64,000 nt of DNA, from contig JADJRJ010000031.1 in assembly GCA_016712265.1 (NCBI GenBank), positions 186,001 through 250,000 of the forward strand, read 5' to 3'. Source of the stretch: Gemmatimonadota bacterium. GTDB taxonomy: Bacteria; Gemmatimonadota; Gemmatimonadetes; Gemmatimonadales; Gemmatimonadaceae. How positions within the stretch are numbered: position 1 is the first letter of the stretch; every line of letters begins with the position of its first letter. Below the pieces are notes generated by a model. It saw only the letters and a list, made by a program, of their open reading frames with translations, was not told the DNA's origin and made no database searches. The position numbers and the translations under genes were made by a program. Of this stretch, positions 25,032 to 34,672 are shown in pieces.

Positions 25032-26359
25032 GCGTCGATCGGGTCGCGCAGTGGCCGGCCGGAGGTCAGTCGGTCCAGGTAGTCGTTGCTGAATACCCCG
25101 GCAGGATCCAGCACGGAGCGGACCTGTGCCCATCGGGCGCGCTCGGGATAGAGCGCCCACGGGTTCCCGTAGGAGAGCTTTCCCCAGTGGGGACGTCCAC
25201 CGAGGGACAGCAGCAGTGCCTCCACGCGGGGTAGCACCTGGTCCCGTCCCGGCATGCGGCAGTGCCACGGGACCTCCACGAAGACCGTGTCGCGGCCCTC
25301 CGCCATGCTGAGCATCGTTCCCCGGTCCGCACCGACCCAGCGAATGTTGACTGGCAGGTGGAATGGCGTGGACGCGCGCACCTCCTCCGCGAGGGTTGCG
25401 AGGCCGGACAGAGCGCCGCGCAGCGCGGCGGCGGGGAGCCCGAACTCCATCGTGGGGGCGCGAAGCCAGCGGGGACCGACGGTGGCGAAGTCCCAGCGGA
25501 GGATGGCCGTGGCTGGGCGAGTGGGCGCAGACGCTCGCGTGATCCAGCGCGCAAACGATGCGCCGAGTCCAGGGCGCCGAGCCACCACACGAAGCGCCGC
25601 TGCCAGGGGGAGGTCTTCACCAAGGATGCGATGCAGCGCGACCGCCGCCGCGCTTCCCCCCGGCGCCGATGGCCACTCCGGCAGGAGGGTACGGCGTACC
25701 ACCAGCGCGTCCGAGGTGTAGGGCATCCACCACGCTTCCACGTGGTCGTCGCCCAGGTGGAGCGACGCATCCGATAGCTCACCAACCGCGCGCCGTTCGC
25801 GTGTGACGCGCATCGTGCTACCGCGTTCCACGCGCAGGGTTACGTCGAGCACCACGCCGAGTGCGCCGAGGTGGGTCCGGGCCGCCGCGAGGAACTCCTG
25901 ATCGGCGGGGCGATCACCAGCGAGGGGTAACATCTCGCCCGAGGCGAGGAGCAGCGTGAGGCCGGTGACACTCGCCTCGCTACTGACTGATCCCCACCGG
26001 CGTCCCGAGCCATGTACGGCCGTGGCGAGCGCGCCGCCCACGGTCGGGTAACTGGACGAACCGATGTGACGCAGGCACCAGCCGCGCTTGGCGAGCCAGC
26101 GCGCGACCTGTCCCATGCGCGCCCCGGCCTCGACGCGCGCCGTGCCCGCATCCACATCAAGCGCAAGAACGCGATCCATCCCCCGCAGCTGAACGATGGT
26201 GTCGCGGGAGGGCACCAGGGCCGAACAACTGTGACCGGCGCCCGCGATGCGCAGGGAGCGACCACGGCGCACGAGGGCGCGGAGCGAAGCGAGGTCGTGC
26301 GCCACGGCCACAGGGACCCCCGCCGCCACCACGTCGCCTGCCCACGAGCGCCACGTCAT
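25028..26359 (-). CDS. FAD-linked oxidase, gulono/arabinono-lactone oxidase-like
   Basis: A 443-residue VAO-fold flavoprotein. The N-terminal PCMH domain has the RIAGAGHSCSAL motif, whose His in GxGHS is the usual covalent FAD site, and the SYPTVGGALATAVHGSG segment. The C-terminal ALO-type domain ends with RPHWGKLSYG and DPAGVFSNDYLDRL, typical of D-arabinono-1,4-lactone and L-gulonolactone oxidases and of alditol oxidases. The C-terminus overlaps the PPTase start (GTGA) and its own ATG overlaps the MFS stop (ATGA). In this context it is more likely to oxidise an alcohol of the product than a sugar, though that is inference. Confidence 0.85.
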   Translation of the reverse strand: MTWRSWAGDVVAAGVPVAVAHDLASLRALVRRGRSLRIAGAGHSCSALVPSRDTIVQLRGMDRVLALDVDAGTARVEAGARMGQVARWLAKRGWCLRHIGSSSYPTVGGALATAVHGSGRRWGSVSSEASVTGLTLLLASGEMLPLAGDRPADQEFLAAARTHLGALGVVLDVTLRVERGSTMRVTRERRAVGELSDASLHLGDDHVEAWWMPYTSDALVVRRTLLPEWPSAPGGSAAAVALHRILGEDLPLAAALRVVARRPGLGASFARWITRASAPTRPATAILRWDFATVGPRWLRAPTMEFGLPAAALRGALSGLATLAEEVRASTPFHLPVNIRWVGADRGTMLSMAEGRDTVFVEVPWHCRMPGRDQVLPRVEALLLSLGGRPHWGKLSYGNPWALYPERARWAQVRSVLDPAGVFSNDYLDRLTSGRPLRDPIDA

Positions 26360-27528
26360 GGGGCGATGGGTTCCTCACCGGTGCGCGATGCCGTGAGGAG
26401 GGGCGCCAGGGCTGCGGCCGCCCACAACCACGCACCGGCCGCGAGGTAGGGTGCCTCAGGTGCAACGTTGGTGTAGAGGGCGCCCGCAATCACCGGCGCG
26501 ACGGCTCGGCCGAGCGCCGCGACCGATTGCGCGGCACCGAGCGCCTCGCCCTGGACGTCATCGGCCGTCCGTCGTGAGATCAGTCCGGTCAGCGAGGGGT
26601 TGGCCAGCCCCTGACCCACCGCAGCCAGCGCCAGGGCGCCCACAAACGGCCATCCGCCGGGAACGATTGCCATCAGCAGGAGGCTGAGTCCAAAGGTCGC
26701 GAGCCCCCAGACGATCACGCGTCCCTCCCCGTACGCGCGCACCGCGCGCCCCAGCAGCCCCGCCTGGACCACGACGCTCACGGTCCCTACGGCCACCAGC
26801 AGCCAGCCAATATCTCGAGGCCCATACCCGTGGCGCGCGGCGGCCAGCAAGGCGAGGCAGCTCTCCATTGCCGCAAACGCCATGACCTGCATCCCCAAGG
26901 TGGCCACGACGCCACCAACGGTTGGATGCATCAACGTGTGCCACAGCACGCCGGGGGCGATCGTCCGGGTGCTGCGCACGCTCGTGGAATGCCGCGTTTC
27001 CGGTAACACCAGGAACGCCACGCCGAGGTTGAGCACGCTCAGGCCAGCGGCCACCAGCAAGGGAACCGACAATCCGAACGAGGACAACACACCCCCCAGG
27101 GCCGGCCCCAGGGTGAATCCGACGCCGTAGCCGGCGCCGACCAACCCCATCCCGCGCGCGCGTGTCTCCGGTGTGGTGAGGTCCGCCACGCAGGCCTGCG
27201 CAATGCCGATGTTCGCGGCGGCAAAGCCATGCAGGCTCCGATAGACGAACAACAGCAGCAGGCTCGGAGCCGTCGCGAACAGCGCGAGGGCAATCGCCGT
27301 CGCCGTGATCGACACCAGCATCACGGGGCGACGACCGACGCGGTCGCTGAGGCGGCCCCACCACGGGGCACCGAGGAATTGGGCGAGCGAATAGCACCCC
27401 ATCAGGAGCGTCACTTCCAGCGGGGACGCCCCGAACTCCTGCGCGTAGAACGGCAGGAGTGGGATGACGATCCCCCACCCCACCAGGTCCAGAGTGACCG
27501 TCAGGAACACCACGAAGAGCGGCCGCAT
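26356..27528 (-). CDS. MFS drug/metabolite efflux transporter (TetA-like)
   Basis: A 390-residue inner-membrane protein with about 12 hydrophobic segments. It starts MRPLFVVFLTVTLDLVGWGIVIPLLPFYA and has motif A (GRLSDRVGRRP) in the first cytoplasmic loop and motif C-like GVGFTLGPALGG, as in the DHA1/TetA group of proton-driven exporters. It is first in the MFS-oxidase-PPTase unit. The cluster has no other exporter, so it may export the product or protect the host. It begins only ~46 bases after the stop of the upstream kinase gene on the same strand, so it may share the kinase transcript or use a promoter inside the kinase 3' end. Confidence 0.9.
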   Translation of the reverse strand: MRPLFVVFLTVTLDLVGWGIVIPLLPFYAQEFGASPLEVTLLMGCYSLAQFLGAPWWGRLSDRVGRRPVMLVSITATAIALALFATAPSLLLLFVYRSLHGFAAANIGIAQACVADLTTPETRARGMGLVGAGYGVGFTLGPALGGVLSSFGLSVPLLVAAGLSVLNLGVAFLVLPETRHSTSVRSTRTIAPGVLWHTLMHPTVGGVVATLGMQVMAFAAMESCLALLAAARHGYGPRDIGWLLVAVGTVSVVVQAGLLGRAVRAYGEGRVIVWGLATFGLSLLLMAIVPGGWPFVGALALAAVGQGLANPSLTGLISRRTADDVQGEALGAAQSVAALGRAVAPVIAGALYTNVAPEAPYLAAGAWLWAAAALAPLLTASRTGEEPIAP

Positions 27529-27574
27529 GTCCTTCGTGGCGCGCCCGACGGGCGAATCCCGTCACGGCACGCGC

Positions 27575-30286
27575 CTACTCCCGGCCCGGCGGGGCGACTT
27601 CACGCGCCCAATCGGTCACGGGTCGCCAAGCCAGGGCGTTCGCGCGGTACGCCGGACACGCCGCACCCAGCTGAGTCTGGGCCTCGGCACTTCGTCCGAG
27701 GCGTGCAAGGGCAACACCGCGACCGCAGGCGAGCGCCAACACCCGGCGGTGAGTCTCGGGGAACAGGGTGCGTGCTCGAGCCAGCCCCGCGTCAAAATGC
27801 GCGAGGGCCTCGCTCGCCTGGCCCAGCTCCATCGCTGAGCCGCCGAGCCAGAGCGCCAGGTACGCGGCGGCTTCCACGCTTTCCTTCGTCAACGCGCGGT
27901 ACCGACCCTCGATCCTGTCCAGCACTGCGCGTGCGTCTCGCCATCGTCCCATGCTCATCAAGGCCTGCGCCCGAAACCCTTCGTAGATCACCTGCTGCAT
28001 TGGGGAACGGCCGGCGGGCCGGGCGCCGATGACGCTGTCGAGTGTGGCGAGGGCCGCAGGGTACCGCCGTCTCGCCTCATGGATCTGTGCCCGGTTGAAT
28101 TGTGCCGTGTGGAGCGTGTGTGAGCCCGCCGAGAGGCCGCCGCGGGTCAGGTTGATCGAGACCTGGAGAAGGGAGTCGGCCTCGTCCAGGAACCCGCGTT
28201 CCGCGAGCGTCGACGCGAGATTCTGGATCTGGTTGCCGAGGTGCAGCGAGTCGACTTGCGTCGCCTTCAACTGGATCGCGACGATTTCCCGCTGGGCGGC
28301 TTCAGCCGTCGTGAGTTCCCCGAGTTGCGTCAGGGTTGCCGCCAGGTTTCCGGCAACCGCGAGTCGATTCACGTGATCGCGGGGGAGCAGCGAATCCAGG
28401 ATGCGGAGTACCTCGCCGAAGGCCGCGTGTGCCGCCCGGTATCCGCCGCGCCCGAATTCGTTCACCGCGATCTGGTTGAGGGCGGCGGCGCGCTGCATCG
28501 GGGCCTGCACGGAGTCCGCCTGCTGGATGAGTCGCTGCAAGTCGGCACGCTGCGTACTGTCCGCGGTGCGCCGGGTTGCGGTTTCCACCTCCGCTTCCAG
28601 GAGCGCCGCAGAGCCCGCGGGGGCGTGACGCCGCATCATCGCTAGCCCCGCCTCCATCAGGGGAACTGCGGCCGCGTTTCCCTCGAGGTAGCCGACCTCC
28701 ATACCCAGGTTGAGCATGGCCTTCGCGAGGACCTGCGAATCGATGCTGGCGGACGTTTGCAGGCGGGCGAGGGCGCGCTCATGGTAGCGACGTGCCTGGT
28801 CGTGGCGCCCGCGAGCCGAGTGGATCTGGCCGAGCGTCTGCCACATCTCCGCCTGCACCAGCGGTTGGCCCGCGAGGGTGTCGATCGCCGGATCGACTTC
28901 CGCCAGGAGTTGTTCCACACGCAGCGTGTCCCCACCGGGGACACGCCCCGGGTTTGCCTTCTCGAAGAGTCCCAGCAACAGACCAACGACGGAATGCGTC
29001 GTCGCCTGTTGTATGGCGAGGGCGTTACGTTCGCGCTCGAGCCGTGACGCCTGGATGGCGCTCGTCACCGCAAAGGCCGCGAGCAGCATGGCCACGAGGG
29101 ACCCGGCGGCCACGAGGGTCCGGTTGCGCACCAGGAACTTGCGGGCCCGATACCCGAACGAGTCCACTTCGGCGCGCACCGGCAGCCCGGTCATCCACCG
29201 CTCGAGGTCCTCCGCGAAGGCGGCGGCCGACGGATACCGGCGGTCCGGCTCCTTGCGCAATGCCATCTGGATGATGCGATCCAGGTCTCCCCGCAGCCGG
29301 CGTCCCCAGGGCTGGTGCTTCCCGGCTACGCTCGGCGCCGCCGGCTCCACCTCAAGCACCTCTCGCTCGAAGGTCACCATCGGGCGATCCCCCGCCACGT
29401 GGGGACGCGTGCCCGTGAGGACCTGGTAGAGCAACACGCCGAGCGCGTATACGTCGGTCGTCGTTGTCACCGGGTCACCGCGGACCTGTTCCGGCGCCGC
29501 ATGTTCCGGCGTGAGGAGGCGGATCTCCGAGTGCAGCTCCGCATCGGTAGGGGTGTCGGGGTCGGCCGCCAGCAACTTCGCGATCCCGAAATCGAGCAGA
29601 CGTATGCTCCCGTCGGCGGTCACCAGGATGTTCGAGGGCTTCAGGTCCCGGTGCACGACCAGCCGGGAATGGGCGAACTGCACCGTCTGCGCGACCTCAA
29701 CAATCATCCGCACGCGCGCCTCCAGCCCCAGCGCCTGGCGCTCGCAATAGGTGGTGATCGACTCACCCTCGACGAGCGGCATCACCAGGAAGGGTCGTCC
29801 GTCCGCCAGTGTTCCGGCGTCGAGGATGCCGACGATGTTCTCGTGCGTCAGCCGTGCCAGGATCTCGCGCTCGATGCGCGACCGCCGCAGGAAGGTCGGT
29901 GACACGAGACCGGGTCGCACGACCTTGAGTGCCACCAGCTGGGTAAACTCCCCGTCCGTCCGGGCCGCCCGGTACACTTCTCCCATCCCTCCGCGGGCCA
30001 CGAGATCCTGTATGCGCCAATGCCCGATGGTGGTCCCGAGAGCGACCGAGGGTCCCGTCGCGTCCGGCGTCGGCTCCAGCGACAGGCGGCGTCCGCGCTC
30101 CACTTCAGCAAGCAATGATGCGAGCTCGTCTCGCAGGTGCGTCCGGCTGCCGCAGGCGTCCCGGAGATATCGCGCGCGCGCGTCACCGACGAGCTCGAGT
30201 GCGGCCTCGAGGATAGCGCCGACGTCATCCCACTCTGCCGGCGTCAGGCCACCGGTCGATGTATGAGGGATGGGGTCACGCGTCAT
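27575..30286 (-). CDS. Membrane Ser/Thr protein kinase with TPR sensor half
   Basis: A 903-residue Hanks-type kinase. An N-terminal ~80-residue helical segment precedes the catalytic domain, with VARGGMGEVYRA (glycine loop), VALKVV (ATP lysine), VVHRDLKPSN near residue 210 and LLDFGIAKLL near 230, followed by a canonical APE-like region (PEHAAPEQVRGD). One transmembrane helix (AAGSLVAMLLAAFAVTSAI) lies near residue 400, and the rest is TPR-like helical repeats, probably periplasmic. All key residues are present, so it should be active. The ECF sigma factor upstream is 66 bases away in the same direction; such pairs are common in Acidobacteriota and Gemmatimonadota and may form a phospho-controlled sigma pathway. 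Confidence 0.93.
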   Translation of the reverse strand: MTRDPIPHTSTGGLTPAEWDDVGAILEAALELVGDARARYLRDACGSRTHLRDELASLLAEVERGRRLSLEPTPDATGPSVALGTTIGHWRIQDLVARGGMGEVYRAARTDGEFTQLVALKVVRPGLVSPTFLRRSRIEREILARLTHENIVGILDAGTLADGRPFLVMPLVEGESITTYCERQALGLEARVRMIVEVAQTVQFAHSRLVVHRDLKPSNILVTADGSIRLLDFGIAKLLAADPDTPTDAELHSEIRLLTPEHAAPEQVRGDPVTTTTDVYALGVLLYQVLTGTRPHVAGDRPMVTFEREVLEVEPAAPSVAGKHQPWGRRLRGDLDRIIQMALRKEPDRRYPSAAAFAEDLERWMTGLPVRAEVDSFGYRARKFLVRNRTLVAAGSLVAMLLAAFAVTSAIQASRLERERNALAIQQATTHSVVGLLLGLFEKANPGRVPGGDTLRVEQLLAEVDPAIDTLAGQPLVQAEMWQTLGQIHSARGRHDQARRYHERALARLQTSASIDSQVLAKAMLNLGMEVGYLEGNAAAVPLMEAGLAMMRRHAPAGSAALLEAEVETATRRTADSTQRADLQRLIQQADSVQAPMQRAAALNQIAVNEFGRGGYRAAHAAFGEVLRILDSLLPRDHVNRLAVAGNLAATLTQLGELTTAEAAQREIVAIQLKATQVDSLHLGNQIQNLASTLAERGFLDEADSLLQVSINLTRGGLSAGSHTLHTAQFNRAQIHEARRRYPAALATLDSVIGARPAGRSPMQQVIYEGFRAQALMSMGRWRDARAVLDRIEGRYRALTKESVEAAAYLALWLGGSAMELGQASEALAHFDAGLARARTLFPETHRRVLALACGRGVALARLGRSAEAQTQLGAACPAYRANALAWRPVTDWAREVAPPGRE

Positions 30287-30352
30287 GCGGCATCGGACTC
30301 GCGAAGGGCCTGCACTCTCAAGCGCGGGAGCACCCGGAAAGACGTCAGGGAA

Positions 30353-30964
30353 TCACACAGGGGGTAGCGTGGTCTCCGCGAACCCCAGGTCGCGCGCGAC
30401 TTCGCGGCGCAGCCAGGCGCGCGCCGTCAACCAATCCCGCTGCACCGTGCGGAGCGAGATCTGCAGAGCGTCGGCCGCCTCCTGTTCCGAAAGGCCGCCG
30501 AAGAAGCGTGCAACCACGACCTGAGCTGCCCGCGGACTGATCTGCTCCAGGCGCTCCAGTGCGTCGTCGAGCGCCACCACCTCATCGGCGTCACTCTCGC
30601 TGAGGAACTCACCCACCTCGTCCACGGACACGGGAGTGCCGCCGCTTCCGCGCTTTATGCTCTTGATCTTGCGCGCGTGGTCCACGAGGACGCGTCGCAT
30701 GGTATTGCTGGCCACGCCAAAAAAGCGGGCGGCGTCATCGGGCGAGAGATCCTGCGACTTGGACAGCCGCAACCACGCCTCGTGCACCAGGGCCGTGGTG
30801 CTGAGGGTGTGTCCAACATTCTCGCGCCGGAGGTGCGAGCGTGCCAGCACCTTGAGCTCCCGGTAGAGATCAGGGGTGAGGCGTTCCAGCCACTGCTGGG
30901 CGGCGGCAACCGAGTGATGGGGCATCGTGCGCCAGAGGGGGGGCAATTCCTCGGCCAAGCTCAC
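30353..30964 (-). CDS. ECF sigma factor paired with Ser/Thr kinase
   Basis: A 203-residue ECF sigma factor. Region 2 has HTLSTTALVHEAWLRLSKSQ with RFFGVASNTMRRVLVDHARK, and region 4 has ARFFGGLSEQEAADALQISLRTVQRDW, a helix-turn-helix for the -35 element. The wording of region 2 is that of the sigma-70 ECF branch often found beside protein kinases (TIGR02999-like, from memory). The first ATG at 30964 gives 203 residues; a second Met at 30925 (MPHHSVAAAQQ) is an equally plausible start. No anti-sigma gene is adjacent, so control by the neighbouring kinase is likely. Confidence 0.9.
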   Translation of the reverse strand: MSLAEELPPLWRTMPHHSVAAAQQWLERLTPDLYRELKVLARSHLRRENVGHTLSTTALVHEAWLRLSKSQDLSPDDAARFFGVASNTMRRVLVDHARKIKSIKRGSGGTPVSVDEVGEFLSESDADEVVALDDALERLEQISPRAAQVVVARFFGGLSEQEAADALQISLRTVQRDWLTARAWLRREVARDLGFAETTLPPV

Positions 30965-31120
30965 TCCGGAGGTTGGGTGGCGTCAACCTGGCCCGCTGAG
31001 CCGTCAGGGAGGCGGTTTCCCGGGTCACACTGTCCGTGGTGGGGCCGCGCCAGATGCCGACGATGTCGACTCGGCGCCACAGGTGCCGCAGGGTGCCCCC
31101 CACCCGCCGCACGCCGCGGT

Positions 31121-33604
31121 TCAACGCACGATGCGTAGGCCCAGGGTCGTCGTTCGTCCTGCGCCGATCTGCAGGTCGTCGCGCTCGTTGCGCTGGATGT
31201 TCGTGAGGTTGTCCACGCGCACGTACCACTCCGCGTGCCGCGACATCGTGAAGGCCAGCCCCACGAACGGCTTGGTCAGCGAGGGATAGTTCACCCAGTA
31301 GTTCCGCAGGAGCGGCTTGGCCGTGGCGGCGTCGAGTTCGCCGGCGTAGTAGTCGAGCCAGTCGTAGCCCGTCCACGAGCCGATGTAACTCGCCCCAACC
31401 GTGGCCTGCAGGCGCGCGCCCTCCAGCGTAAGCGATCCCGAGCCCGACGCGGTCGGCACCTCGGGCACCCGGTCGCCGACGGTGAGGTCCCCGGTGTAGG
31501 TCGGGGCCAGCGCGCGGACGCGCGAGTTGGTGCGCGAGTACACGAGATCCGTCCGTACGCGTCCCGTCCGCAGTGTGCCCTCCAGCTCAATCCCGCGGTT
31601 CTCGATGCGGCCGACGTTCTGGTACTGGATGGTCCGCACGCGCTCCCGCGGGTTTGCGATCACCTGCTGGATGAGTCCATCGGCATCCTGGGAGTAGCCG
31701 GTGAGGGACACCGTGGCCCGGTCGCCGAGGTACAGCTCCATCCCGCCTTCCGTCCCCGACTGCACCTCGGGCTCCAGCTCCTGGTTCTCCAACTGGCGAA
31801 AGCTGATCGTCCGGATCGCCCGGCGCATGGAGGGGGCCGGCGGACGAATCCCCTTGCCGTAGGCAGTGCGCAGCTTCACGGTGGCCCCGCCGACGTCGCG
31901 GGTGACGGCGGCGCCCAGCATGGGGGACCAGGCCGTGCCGACGTTCGCGCCGAAGTTGGAGTTGCGCTCGCGGCGCAGCCCCGCGCTCAGGAAGACGGTG
32001 TTCGCGACGTCCACCTTCAGCTGGCCGAAGGCGCCGGTGTTGTCGACGGTCTCCGAGTACAGGGAGGTCAACCCGGACCCCGCCCCGATCAACTCCTGCT
32101 GGAGCCCAAGCCGGTCGCGGACGAAGTGCGTGCGTTCCGCGCCAAAGGTCGCCGTCATCGAGGCGTCGCTGGTGGACAGCATCCGCACCGCCATGCTGTA
32201 GCGCAGCGAACTCTTGCTCGCCGCTTCCTGCGTGGCGCCCAGCAACGCGTCGGCAACGGTCGCTGGCTCACGCTGCGGAGGAATGGCGCCATTGTGCCGG
32301 TCAAGGCCGATCACCAGAGTCTGTCGCCACCACTCCCGTGGTTGGAAGTCCGCGGTCAGGCCATACGTCTCGTTCTCGATCCGTTGCGAGGCGAGCAGTG
32401 GTCGCACGGTAGCCAGCGCCCGATCGGCCACGGCGGCAAAGAGCGGATTGTCCGGCGCGGTGAACCGGATGTCGGCATATCGAAAGGTCGCATCCAGCCG
32501 CAACGGACCCGCCAGGGTGCGGACTCCCCCGAACGTTCCGCGCGTACCGGACGACCCACCTGCCACGGCGGCCGCGACATCCTCCCACGTCCCCCCGATA
32601 CCAAACGACGTCGTGCCACCCCCGGTGAACGCCATCGCCGAGTGGCGCTGTGTGGCATTGGGGCCGTCGCTGAACTGGCTCTCCTGGCGACCCACCGTGG
32701 CCATCGCGTCCAGTTCCGGCCGCCAGTTGGCGGTGGGCGAACCCTTGCGCGTCACCACCTGCACGACGCCGCTGATCGCGTCCGAACCATACATCGCGGA
32801 TCCCTGCGGCCCGCGAATCACCTCCACTCGCTCGATGCTGAACGGATCAATTGCGAACAGCAGGTACGGACTCGCCAGCTCCACGCCGTCCACGTACGTC
32901 TTGAGGTAGTTGGACGAGAACGAGCTGGAGCCGCGGACCGAGCCCACCTGGGCGAGCGGTCCGGCAATGCCCAGGTCCCAGGCGACGATCCCCGGAATGC
33001 CGGTGCGGAACACCTGGCTCATGTTCATGAGGCCGAGGGAGTTCAGCTGTCCCTGCGTACGCACCGATACGGCGCTGGCCAGCGCGCGCTCCGGCGCGCC
33101 ACTCGCTGGTGTACCCATCACGAGGACGCGGTCCATGATCTGCGGGCGCGTCGTGCGAAGTGGCGGTCGCGCAACCGCCGGCAGCGAATCGAAGGTCGGA
33201 CGCACCTTGGGCCACGGCGACCGGACGACCACGACGTAGCCCGATGGCGTGACGACGATGTCGAGATCTGTGTCCCGCAGGACTTCCCTGAACGCGTCGC
33301 CCAGGGCAATGCGCTCACGCGAAACGGTCACCCGAACGTCTCCAGGGAGCAGATCGCCGGCGTAGGCGAGACGAGCGCCACCGAGTCCGGCCACCGTGCG
33401 CAGTGCCGCCTCGACCGTGACGCCATTGAGCCGCAGGGAAATCAGGCGCGACAGGACGTCGCGACCGGCCACCCGGACGCCGCTATCGGCGAAGGCGATC
33501 TGGTGCGTCTGCGCGGCCAGAGGCACGGCGTACGCCGCAACCATGGCCGTACCCCAGAGGACACGCGCCACTGCTCGCGCGCACCCCCGCGGCGCGCGTA
33601 TCAC
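31121..33604 (-). CDS. TonB-dependent outer-membrane receptor with STN signalling domain
   Basis: The GTG at 33604 overlaps the FecR stop (GTGA). Of 827 residues, the first ~30 are a signal peptide (TAMVAAYAVPLAAQ). Residues ~50-115 form an STN domain (LISLRLNGVTVEAALRTVAG ... VVTPSGYVVVV), which relays substrate binding to the anti-sigma factor in FecA-type systems. A plug domain follows (residues ~150-270, with EVIRGPQGSAMYGSDAISGVVQVVT), then a beta-barrel that ends near '..TTLGLRIVR'. The missing terminal aromatic residue is unusual for a barrel. It should import a large substrate and signal through FecR to the divergently encoded sigma factor. No siderophore or glycan genes are adjacent, so the ligand is unknown. 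Confidence 0.92.
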   Translation of the reverse strand: MIRAPRGCARAVARVLWGTAMVAAYAVPLAAQTHQIAFADSGVRVAGRDVLSRLISLRLNGVTVEAALRTVAGLGGARLAYAGDLLPGDVRVTVSRERIALGDAFREVLRDTDLDIVVTPSGYVVVVRSPWPKVRPTFDSLPAVARPPLRTTRPQIMDRVLVMGTPASGAPERALASAVSVRTQGQLNSLGLMNMSQVFRTGIPGIVAWDLGIAGPLAQVGSVRGSSSFSSNYLKTYVDGVELASPYLLFAIDPFSIERVEVIRGPQGSAMYGSDAISGVVQVVTRKGSPTANWRPELDAMATVGRQESQFSDGPNATQRHSAMAFTGGGTTSFGIGGTWEDVAAAVAGGSSGTRGTFGGVRTLAGPLRLDATFRYADIRFTAPDNPLFAAVADRALATVRPLLASQRIENETYGLTADFQPREWWRQTLVIGLDRHNGAIPPQREPATVADALLGATQEAASKSSLRYSMAVRMLSTSDASMTATFGAERTHFVRDRLGLQQELIGAGSGLTSLYSETVDNTGAFGQLKVDVANTVFLSAGLRRERNSNFGANVGTAWSPMLGAAVTRDVGGATVKLRTAYGKGIRPPAPSMRRAIRTISFRQLENQELEPEVQSGTEGGMELYLGDRATVSLTGYSQDADGLIQQVIANPRERVRTIQYQNVGRIENRGIELEGTLRTGRVRTDLVYSRTNSRVRALAPTYTGDLTVGDRVPEVPTASGSGSLTLEGARLQATVGASYIGSWTGYDWLDYYAGELDAATAKPLLRNYWVNYPSLTKPFVGLAFTMSRHAEWYVRVDNLTNIQRNERDDLQIGAGRTTTLGLRIVR

Positions 33605-34665
33605 ACACCGCTCCCGACCTGTGCGTTCGGCGCCACCCGCAGCCCGGTGCGAGTGGGGGCCGCGACGGTGATCACGCGGCCGCGACGTTCAAAGGTCACG
33701 TCGAGCATCTGGCCAAGAGTCTCCAGCACCTCGTCGATCGAGTTGCGCTCAAACTCCACGTTCAACGGACGGGCGAGCAGCGTGGAGTCGGTCACTTGGA
33801 ACTCCACGTCGAACCAGCGCCCCATGTCGCTGAACACCTCGCCGGCGGGGGTGTTCCGGTAGTCGCTGCGGCCGCGGGTCCACGCCTGGTAGTGCTCGAC
33901 ATCGACCCCCCGCGTGACCACGGGGTCCCCCGTGTCGGCGAGGACGACCACGTCCCGTGGCTGCAGGACCACCGCCGCGCGATCCTCGGCGCCGCTGCGA
34001 CGCACCCGCACCGACCCCTCGGAGACAGAAACGCGAACCGGCTCCTGAGGCACCGCGCGAACCGTGAACACGGTGCCGAGGTCCTCGATGAGCGCCGTGG
34101 CCGTCCGAATGCGGAATGGTCGGGCTTCGTCGTGGACGACGGTGAACTGCGCCTCACCGGTCAGCTCGACGTCCCGAGCACCCGCCGTGAAGTCGCCAAT
34201 GGTGCGGATCTCGGAGGCAGGTCCGAGTACAACGCGCGATCCGTCCGGGAGATCGATCGTGCGCTGCTGCGCCGCCGGCGTTGCGGCGACGACAGCCTGC
34301 GGAGGAGCATCCGGGGCGCGTCGCGCCCAGATGGTGCCCCCCACGACAGCCAGTACGGCTGCGGCTGCATATCGCAGTATCGCGACACTACCATACCACG
34401 AACGAGCCTTTCGGCCGATCGGGATGACAGTTGAGTCGCTCGACCGGATTCGTGCCTGAAAAGCGATCCATGCGGCATCGAGGTTCACCGCTGCCGGAAT
34501 GCTCGCCGCCGACCAGTCTGCTCGGGCATCCGCGGTTGCCGCGGCCAGGGCCGCGTCCCCACCCAGGGAGGCCTCAAACAGGCGACGTTCCGACGCGGTC
34601 ATTTCGTCCGCCAGGTAGCGGGCGATCCGGTCGAAGTCGGTGTCTGTGGGGTTCTCGTGGGTCAT
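33601..34665 (-). CDS. FecR-type anti-sigma factor
   Basis: The ATG at 34665 (MTHENPTD) is preferred to 34710. The 354-residue protein has a cytoplasmic N-terminal ~85-residue sigma-binding segment (FDRIARYLADEMTASERRLFEA), one transmembrane helix (ILRYAAAAVLAVVGGTIWA), and a periplasmic FecR domain (RTIDLPDGSRVVLGPASEI; then a GEAQFTVVHDEARPF segment) followed by a C-terminal DUF4974-like STN-type domain (NVEFERNSIDEVLETLGQMLDV). It stops at the start of the receptor gene (GTGA), so the two are coupled. The divergent ECF sigma gene is its expected partner. Confidence 0.92.
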   Translation of the reverse strand: MTHENPTDTDFDRIARYLADEMTASERRLFEASLGGDAALAAATADARADWSAASIPAAVNLDAAWIAFQARIRSSDSTVIPIGRKARSWYGSVAILRYAAAAVLAVVGGTIWARRAPDAPPQAVVAATPAAQQRTIDLPDGSRVVLGPASEIRTIGDFTAGARDVELTGEAQFTVVHDEARPFRIRTATALIEDLGTVFTVRAVPQEPVRVSVSEGSVRVRRSGAEDRAAVVLQPRDVVVLADTGDPVVTRGVDVEHYQAWTRGRSDYRNTPAGEVFSDMGRWFDVEFQVTDSTLLARPLNVEFERNSIDEVLETLGQMLDVTFERRGRVITVAAPTRTGLRVAPNAQVGSGV

Positions 34666-34672
34666 TGCGGTT

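Larger units (their letters stand above)
10227..27528. other. Biosynthetic cluster: beta-branched, oxoamine-released lipid/polyketide (predicted)
   Basis: Thirteen tightly packed plus-strand genes (11505-24404) and three overlapping minus-strand genes (24156-27528) encode every element of an HMG-synthase beta-branching cassette (ACP, ketosynthase, PksG-like synthase, fused PksH/PksI-like hydratases), a reductive cycle (FabG-, FabZ- and FabL-like), an alpha-oxoamine synthase, a 3-ketosphinganine-reductase-like SDR, an aminotransferase, two flavin oxidoreductases, a phosphopantetheinyl transferase and an exporter. The sulfotransferase upstream is tentatively included. There is no acyltransferase, thioesterase or modular megasynthase. 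Function of the whole is inferred from the enzyme set and coupling; the product is unknown. Confidence 0.75.

Noticed and set aside
10227..27528. Modular PKS or NRPS cluster
   Set aside because: No acyltransferase, condensation, adenylation or thioesterase domain is encoded; all enzymes are discrete.
31235..33862. Plus-strand open frame of 875 codons across the TonB receptor
   Set aside because: It is rich in Arg/His/Gly/Pro with no domain and lies antisense to a receptor with signal peptide, STN, plug and barrel features.
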